This document shows, one piece after another, positions 13,001-22,000 of a stretch of DNA of 29,816 nucleotides (the first letter of the stretch is position 1; every line of letters starts with the position of its first letter). The position numbers and the translations under genes are program-made. The stretch covers positions 1-29,816 of the forward strand of contig JAWQRN010000428.1 of NCBI GenBank assembly GCA_033557685.1, written 5' to 3'. Source of the stretch: Sperchopsis tessellata (taxonomy: Eukaryota; Arthropoda; Insecta; Coleoptera; Hydrophilidae). The notes below the pieces were generated by a model, which had not been told where the DNA came from, made no database searches, and worked only from the letters and a program-made list of their open reading frames with translations.

Positions 13001-16000
13001 GTTCATAAACTCTCTCGTGTATTTACTAATTTTATCGGTTTGTTCTTTATTTGGCTTGCAGTAATTCTTTTTTGTTTCGTTGATAGCCTCGAGGATTTTG
13101 TCATTTATCTCGTCTGCAGTCTTATGCCTATAATCTAAATTTTTCAAATTTGTTGTTATCACTTCTGTGTATTTGTCAACTTGTTCTGGTTTTGTCCTTC
13201 CAACATTTCTTTCCTTTGTCATCAGCTTCCGTCTGCCTTTCCTTAGGTCTAAAGTAATTTTTGCTCTCACCATTCTGTGGTCGCTTCCCGTCGAATAGTT
13301 GTTTAGTACAGTGACATCACTAACAATAAGTTTTTTATCGATTATAATGCAATCAATTTCATTCCATGTAATTCCATCTGGACTCGCCCAGGTCCATCTA
13401 CAATGGTCCTTTCTGTAGAAAAAACTGTTCATTAGATATAATCTTTACATTGCCAGGAAGTTAATTAGTATTTCCTTCCGATCATTTCTGTCCCTTGATA
13501 CATGTTTTCCGGTTACTGTCTCTGTTACATCTACGTTTTTTCCTATCTTAGCTTTAAAATCACCACCCACCAGTGTAAAGTAAGTAGGTGATCCATTTAG
13601 CACCTGAGAGATGTCTTCGTAAAAACTTTCCACCATCTCATCTTTATATTCGATGGTGGGTACGTAAGCTTGTATTATTTGTATTTCATGCTATATTTTG
13701 GGTTTAATTTGAGTATAACATACGTGATTCTTGTGGATACACTTTTTACGCTTGTGTTGTTTTTTGCGTGGAAACCCACATCTCTTATGGATTTGTTATC
13801 TTCTCCAGCATAATAATACACATTTCCTGATTTTAGTGTTCTCCATTTCTCTCCATGCCTTCTAACTTCCCTTAATTCTATTATATCCCATTTGATCCGT
13901 GTTAGCTCTTCTTCTATTTCGATTAGTCTTTCTTCAGATGTTAAAGTTCTGACATTGTATGTGGCAATGCTTAGTGTTTGTATTTTGCCTTTAATTCTAT
14001 TTATTGTATAGTATTGTCTTTGTCAACTTTTTGTCTTCCCCAGAATCCATGAGGCAGCCTGATTTATCAGAGTGAGATTCTGGGCATCAGCCCTACTCAC
14101 CTGGGGTATATCTATATTATATGTTGACATTTCATTTTTTAGAGGGGTTTAGCATTTAAAATGCCACGCTTGGCGAGTATTGAAACAGTCGCCTAATCTG
14201 GAACAAACGCTGGGTGCAGCCGCCCAATTTGGGACAGACGCTGCGCTTGCTCTTTATACCAGCACTAAAAAACAGGGACTACCACTTCTGCCGGATTAAC
14301 CGTACCAAGGTTGATTTATTCAGCATTAAAAATTGATACAACTCAAGATGTGGTGGTTCAAGATCAGTGTGCTGACAGGGACATTTCGCTATGATTAATA
14401 TACAGTCTGCAACTGAGTACAGTTTTTACACATCTATAAAAGAAGGAATAAAAAATAATAATCTAGATATCAATAAATGTATAGAGAATTCTACGGAGGG
14501 ACAAGTAATATACAACGAAAATATTATGGTTTTTCTTTATATATGTTAAGTTATTAAAGTGTTACTTGACCATGATCAAATGTGGTGCTATGAACATATT
14601 TTAAATTTATTGAAGTCAGACAACACAGTATCCTCAATTGTTACAGCGATCTTTTTTGGATTGCTAAATTCATTAGCAATTTTGAAAAATGTATAACAGA
14701 TCTATTGAAGCAGTTTGAAATTAATATCTATAATTATGTAATGGAAATTACAATTCAAAATATGGAGGTTTTCTAAAAATTAATAATTGTATCGAAATTT
14801 TGCTTGTCTAGATCCAAAACATTTTCACAAACTATCCCTGAAAATGTATTTTTACAGTAGGTACAATTTTAACTAAAATAACCTGGCGGCCACTCGAGAT
14901 TAAATAAACTTTGTTGTAGTGCGGGACATTTTAAAACAAAATATCATTGGTAGTTTTGAGAAATCGGCATATGAGAAATATCAAAGTGAAATATTTAACA
15001 ACGACCATAATCAAAATTCAATTTTTTACTAATAGTAACGCATGCAATCCAATTTGCATGGATGCTACAATTCTGTACGTAGACTTCCTCGCACATAGTA
15101 GATATCTTCAGATTTTTAGAAAATTACCGTGTGTTGGCATTTATTTTTGCCTGAAAACCTGAAGATAATTGTTAATACAATGTTTTACATGTTACATGGT
15201 TTTTGGGTCAGTATACAAATATTTGCTTACTTTGTCTACTACCCAAGTACCTTACCTTGCGAAAGAACTTTTCAACATTAAAATTTATTGGAAATAGTCT
15301 AGGTCAATTCTTACCTAAAAAGTAACCTGAGAAATTCTATAATTTCAAGTGATGGAGTTGCTAATTTGCACCTACAAATTTAACACGTGTTTGGCCAACT
15401 ATTTTACGTAATTAATATATGGGAAAGTATTGTTTAAAAAAGAAACAATAGCAATTTAGATATATAAAAATAAAATCAATTTTGGACAGTGATTGTGTGC
15501 ATATATATATTGACAATGTATATCACACGTTTCTTCATAGATAGCTCAAAAACCAAAAAGTAAATTGGCCATACCTATGGACCTATAGATTTTTTAACAG
15601 CTCTTAGTAGATTAAAAATAATATATATATATTGGAACGGATGCTTTCGTGGGTGTAGTATACTGTAGATGATTTTCATCCCACGTATGTGCTGCTTCGT
15701 TCTGAGAAGAACGAGCTTTTGATAAGATTTCAGCCGATATCCTTCGATCATCATCAGATCGCCATGGCGAGCGAATTTCGTTTGTAGCTCTTGACAGTTT
15801 TCATTCTATCCTCCCCATAGAGGTTGGATATGTTGGTATGGATGCTTTCGTGGGTGTAGTATGCAGCAGATGATTTTCGAGTTTTATCCCACGTATGTGC
15901 TGCTTTGTTCTAAGAAAAGACGAGCTTTTTGATAAGCTTTCAGCCGATATCCTTCGGCCATCATCAGATCGGCATAGCGAGCGAATTTCGTTCGTAGTTC

Positions 16001-19000
16001 TTGACAGTTTTCATTGTAGCCTCCCCATAGAGGTTGGATATGTTGGTAGGGATGCTTTCGTGGGTGTAGTATGCAGCAAATGATTTTTGAGTTTTATCCA
16101 ACGTATGTGCTTCTTTGTTCTCAGAACGAAGAAGCATATACGTTGGATAAAACTTGAAGATCATCTGCTGCATATATATATGTATATATTGTTTAAATTA
16201 TACATATCGTTACGAAACTACCACAGAGTTATTACGCCACTGAGCGTCCAGAATAATCTAGTCTACGCTCAACTGGCTAAACAATCGGCCCAGCGACAGC
16301 TCCAAAAATGTCCTGAGCATATCTTCAGAGTTAAAAACATCTGTTGCCCGCATATAAAGCGAAGGACACGGCCAGTGGATGGAGTTGAAGTTGAAATACC
16401 TCAGTCCAGCCAGATTCGTAGCCTTAAATATAACCATTAGAATACAGTTTTATAATTTACCATTGTATTAACGTAAAACTAAGCACTTTAAAATAAATAA
16501 AAAACTTGTTGAACCGTTATTTATGAGCCTGTAATCAGGTGTGCGATTTAAACAAATAATTACTAAATAAGTTCAAAAAATAAATAAACTAGGAGAATGT
16601 CAGGTACAGAAAAGAAAGCCGAAGAACCAATGAATGTGAATCAAATTCTGCTAATGTTTAGGAACATGCTGTTTAGAAAACAAACAAGAACAAAATTCTA
16701 GAAAAAGTGAAGACAAAATAGGTCAGCAGATTGAGGAAAATTCTAGAAGAAGTGAAGAGAGTTCAAAAAAAAATTAAACAAAAATAGAAGCTTGAAAAAA
16801 ATTCTCGATAAAGCTTAGGCAAAATAAAACAGAAGCTAGAAGAAAACTCTAGAAATCTAGAAAGTTAACTAGAAAAACATTTCAGAAGATCTGAAGAGAA
16901 TTCTAGATCATTTGAAACAAGAATAGAACAGAGGAGCTTGACGAATGTGTGGGAAGTAATCTAAAGGAAATTTCTAGATTACTTCAAGAAAATTCCTGAA
17001 AATTCGAGACAAAAATTGATCAGAGGTTGGTTGAAAATTGTAGAAATTTGGAAAGCAAACTTGAAACTTCCAGAAGAATTCTAGAGAATTTGAAGATACA
17101 TATAACAGAAACTTGAAGAAAATTCTAGAAAGAACAAAGAAAATTCTAGAAGTTTAGAAAGTAAACTTGAGGCAAATTTGAGGATGATTGAACATACAAA
17201 TTAAGAGTTGGACTTGACAGTTTCGGCGGTAAACGAAAAGGTAGAAATGAAAATACAAGCCCTCTGGGAAGAGTATGAAACCTTGAAAGGAGGCATTGAA
17301 ATGTTCGCAAAGAAACTATTTACTACTGCATTACATCTGACAGGCTAGAGGATAAATGTACACAAATTTGATGGAATATCTTATTGGACACTCTTTAAAA
17401 AGCAATTTGAAATGGATAATGAGTATAATAGCTGGGATGCTAGAGATAAAATGACTAACCTCACTATGGCTTTACAAGGCCAAGCACTGTACTTCCTACA
17501 CAATAGTTGAAACTCTCGTACAGGCCCTGGCATCAAGGTTTGGGGACTACCTCTTGGAGTCCCTCTATCAAGCCCAACTAATGGTACGGAGACAAAAGAG
17601 TGGGGTATCATTACAAGAAAATGTAACCGACATTGATAGACTCACCCGACAGCTTCGGAGATCTACAAGAAGATTCCTTGTCTGTAATCACAGTTAACAT
17701 GTTTGTTAATGACCTTACAGACCCGTAACAAAATGGGTACAGCTCCCAAATTTGAAGTTGTACATAACCGATATAGTGGGAAGTACATACGAAAAGTAAG
17801 AAAGGAAGTTCAGGAAGCTCAATTGTATGGAAGTGCGTACCCACAAAAGAAATTTAAAGAACATGAATTGCAATAGGTGAGGAAGGGAGTTCTTGTAGGA
17901 AGAGTTCTAGTTAGGTGCCAAGATGTAATTCCAGTTCGTAAGCTGAACAGGTTTTCTATAAATCTTACTAAAGGAAAAGTATTCGGAACTCTAGTACCAG
18001 TCGTCTCAGTTGCCCGATGTGAAGAAGATGCAGTGCACATAAATGATAATCCAGGTTTATGTAAGAAAATTAAAAGCAATATTGCCCATGATCTAATGGA
18101 TTTATCACCAATAGAAGAAAAACAAATGCTATAACTTCTAAGCCAATTCCAGGACATATTCGGCACTGGAGCGAAAGACTACAGTCGTACCAATGTGGTA
18201 CAACACAAGATTGACAAATATCTGCTGAAGAAGATGCAGCAATAGGGCGTCATAAAACCTTCCAGTAGTCCTTGTGCCTCATCTGTTGTTCTGGTTTCAA
18301 AGAAAGATGGATTTACCAGATTTTGCGTAGACTATAGAAGAGTGAACGATGTAACAAAGGATTGTTACCTTTTACCAAGAATAGATGACACTTTTGACAT
18401 CTTGGAAGGTTTACAATGGCTCTCTATATTAGACTTGATTAGTGGTTATTGGTAAGTAGAGCTAGAACCTAATGTCCGAGAAAATACAGCTTTTACTACA
18501 GAATCAGGGCTGTGGCACTTCAGTAAAATGCCAATTGGACTATACAATGCCCCAAGAACTTTTGAAAAACTTATGGATCTGGTTCTCAAGGGTTTACCTT
18601 GACGATATTGTCTAAATGGTAGGATATTGAAGAATTTTGAGGAGCGCAAGAAAAGATCAAAACCTATGAAAAATTCTAAACTGGAAGCAGCAAGGGTGAC
18701 GACTAACATGGCAAGAACTAGCCAACCAGAGCCAAGTAGTGGAATTCTCTGAAGACGGTAAACGGATTGTTGAAGACAACCTTAGAGAACAAAGAGGAAG
18801 ATGAAGAGACCCTGAAGATGGTGCTACCTAAAAAGAAAAGGAAAGAAAAGTTAGAAGAACTACACAACGGGAGTTCTGGAGGCCGTTTAGTTGTAAGAAA
18901 AACAATAGAGAAGTTTCACAAACGATTTTGTTGGATCAACTGTCACAATGTTATCAAAAAATGGTGTCGGAGATGCAGTACTTGTGTAGCATATATCGGT

Positions 19001-22000
19001 CCAGAAAGAAAGATAAAGGCTGCAATGAAACAGAATAACGTAGGAAGCCCTTTCGAGGAAATTGTTAGACATAGCTGGACCGTTCCCAGATACCGATACT
19101 GATAAACAATTACATACTGGTTGCCATGGATTATTTCAGTAAATGGTTTGAATCATATTCCCTACTGGAGGAGGAATCCTCGACAGTTGAAGCAATGTTA
19201 GTTAAGGAATTCTTCAGTAGATGTGAGGTACCTCTGGAACTCCATTCTGACCAAGGAAGAAACTTCGAGTCGGCGTTGTTTCAGGAGATCTGCAAACTAC
19301 TAGGAATAAGGAAGACGCGAACTACACAATTAGATCATCATTCTGATGGAATTGTGGAGCGAATGATTCGAACCTTGGGCTGATACCTATCCAAATTTGT
19401 TTTTGAACATCAAATATATTGGGAACAGTATATCTATCTATTCCTAATGACTCCTAAACTCCAGCTAGAGTGATTTCTTAAGAGAAATGAGATCACCTGA
19501 TTTTTGGCAGTCAGCCAGTTGAATATGAAACAGGTGATTATTATGTGACAACATAAAAAGGAAGATGGACTACATTCACAAACTTTCCCATAACAACAAC
19601 TATATTATAAGTGATAGAATGAAGGACATATACGATATACAAGCCGACACTAGAGGATTGAAGGAAAGCGATCTAGTCTGACTGTATAATCTACAAAGCC
19701 AGAAAATCTCTATACCCCAAGCTGCAATCATCCTGAGAAGGACCATATGAAGTAGCGAAGAAAATTAACCACATGTTATACCGAATCAAGAAATCACCAA
19801 AAGGAAAACCAAAAGTCCACTCTGTTAGCCCCATATACCAGCTTCAGAAATTACAAGTCCAGAACGAAGAGGGGGAGTTCGAGTCATTCCTAAAGATTCT
19901 GGATTATCTGGTCATGAAGATAAAGTCTCATCTGCGGCTAAACTACCGAGACATGTGTTCCTGTCTACATGCGCTACAAGTGACTACCTAACAGCAAGGT
20001 TGCCAGAAATTAGCTATTCCAAGATTTCGTTGTGGACTTGACCATTATAGTGGGGAAGTGGTCCGAAATATGATAGATTTCTTTTCCAAAGATTCCGACG
20101 TGAAGATTGTGGGGCATAACTTACCATCGAGAAAACTTCATACCAAGGACAATGTAGCCAATGAGGTTATTTCTACTAGTATTCAATCTGTGAAAAATGT
20201 GAAGCCTGTGACTATTGACAGGAACCATAAGCGAGAGGAACTGTTGAAGGGGGTCCACAATTTACATTCCATTATACCGCACATTATGACATCTGTAGAG
20301 AATCGGAATTGTGTAACACTAGTAGCTGCTAGAAGGAAGTATCTTGGTATCTGGTATATAACAACACAGGAAATACACGGAGTCGCAGCGAGTAAGGTGG
20401 TAGCATATGTGCAAGCCACATACCCATTCTTCTTTCATTTGTATACTTAGGGGTTTCACAATGGGCGTGAGTGCAAGAGGTCATAAATACCCATTTAACC
20501 ATACATAAAGACATTTGCTGAGTGTGTATAAAATATGCGACATTTCCGCATCAAATATTTTGTTAATTAATGCTAGGTCAGGGTTGCGCAAACCTTTTAT
20601 GCTGTGCCCCCTCAAATATAAACCTGAGCCCCTCCTATTGTGACTGATATTTTTATTTATATTTAAATGTTTAGAGAAAGTTATATTTTTAAATTAAATT
20701 GTATTTAAATTTAAAAATTATATTTATTAGGAACATAATCTGTATAAAAATAAATTCAAATTCTAAAATTAGCTTTAAAGGTATTGTTTAGTCTCTTACT
20801 GGCAATGTCGTTCAATTTTGGTTTTATTGATGAACTCGCTAATCTCAATTCAGTTTCATCTGATAACCTTTGGGGAAACTTTTATGTTCATTTTTGTGAA
20901 CTTCAACATTATAGTTTCTGGCAAGATGGTGAAAGTAAATCGTAAAATAATATCAATTGGTTTTGAAGCTAATTATGTATATTAATGAGAGCCAAACATT
21001 TACTAAAAATCTTTGCTAAAATTACTGAGAATCACTTATAAGAGTGTCTATAATACAAGTTTTGAACTGCCTTGAGTGTATCTTATATTAACTATTAGGT
21101 CAGGCTCAGAGATATTTATTGGAATCTTAAAGAGGACTAAAGTAAATTGGATAGATTTTGTATTTTTATATTAAGAAATTTTAAAACATAATAAAATAAT
21201 GGATCTTTGCAGAAACTTTATCTACTGGTACGCAGGCTTGAATGGAGATCATTTCATTTTTCAAAGTTTAAAGAAATCATATAATAGTTTACACTATAAC
21301 AACTATCTTACTTTGGTGAGCAAAAGTAACTTGTCATATTCCGATCCCAATTCAGTAAAAAAATACAAAAGAAGTACAGCTATTTTTACGATTTTTGTCA
21401 TGTTAAAAAGTACTTGCTGTACTTCGGCTTCTAATTATTTTAAGTATATAAAATATTTATAAATACTAAAATTAATAATAACATTAAAATTAAAATTACA
21501 CCTGTTATAACACTCCTTGCTTGAAATGTCGCACCCCCTAGGTTGTGCACTCCTGCATAGATTGTAGATAAATATAAGCTGGGATGAAAGTATTTATTTG
21601 AGGCACTCATTGGTTTTGATACAACTATTTATATGACATCATGACTAGATAATCTGAATGGCTAAACAATTTAATATAAAAACTTAATAAATGTAAGTCG
21701 TTAATAAATTTCCCAAATTAATGCAAAAAATAAGTAATCTCTAAATATTTTTACAACTTATGAGATTGAGACAATTTCAAAGCTAGTGGACTGCGGTATA
21801 TAACTCTATATTCGACCTCATGTGTATAGCTCGAACAGTAAACATCTTTCAATAGCTTGGTACCGTTTCAGTGTTGGGTGCAGACAAACGTTTTCAGGTT
21901 TATCTTGTATGAAATGAATGAAAAATAAAAATGTATGCATTTTAATGGAAAATTAGCCCTTTACAAAATTAATTAATTTTTAAAAATCTGTTTTCAACTC

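Larger units (their letters stand above)
11400..14320 (-). mobile_element. RTE-like LINE with endonuclease and reverse transcriptase, decayed
   Basis: Read on the minus strand from about 14320. A GC-richer 5' region comes first (14320-14020), then the endonuclease start IATYNVRTL (about 13960), a middle piece with YAGEDNKS, GDFKAKIG (about 13555), then NEIDCIIID and GSDHRMVRAKI (about 13340-13260). A linker follows, then reverse transcriptase with NYRPISLLPHLYK, QAGLRSRYGTNDHL and FIDFKKAFDTIE, then the catalytic FTDD box, and the C-terminal tail ending in EEAYVQQW (about 11430). It is close to full length, but frames shift between the endonuclease, linker and reverse transcriptase blocks. 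It is antisense to the host gene, in the 14.5-kb intron. Confidence 0.88.
16597..20450 (+). mobile_element. Ty3/gypsy LTR retrotransposon, decayed, RNase H region deleted
   Basis: The remains follow Gag-Pol order. A coiled-coil Gag N-terminus lies at 16597-17220. A Gag core segment with FDGISYWTLFKKQFE is near 17358. Broken sequence that may be the protease region follows. Reverse transcriptase covers about 18225-18640, an integrase zinc-binding region about 18830-18985, an integrase core about 19065-19385 and a C-terminal tail to about 20000. The reverse transcriptase ends abruptly near its LDD box, and sequence then passes almost directly to the integrase, so RNase H and the connection domain are missing. 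Stops and frameshifts occur throughout. No LTR pair was found. It lies in the same orientation as the host gene. Confidence 0.85.

Noticed and set aside
15639..16120. Possible CRISPR-like repeat
   Set aside because: Units are about 200 bases, contiguous, without spacers, in a eukaryotic intron.
15895..16440. Open frames across the tandem array
   Set aside because: They follow the repeat unit and hairpin, change with unit copy and have no protein-like motif.
17381..18166. Three minus-strand open frames
   Set aside because: They are antisense to the plus-strand gypsy Gag and pol region and show no domain.
16190..20450. LTR pair for the plus-strand gypsy element
   Set aside because: A TATA-like and AATAAA layout exists at 16350-16500, but no matching copy was found after the integrase.
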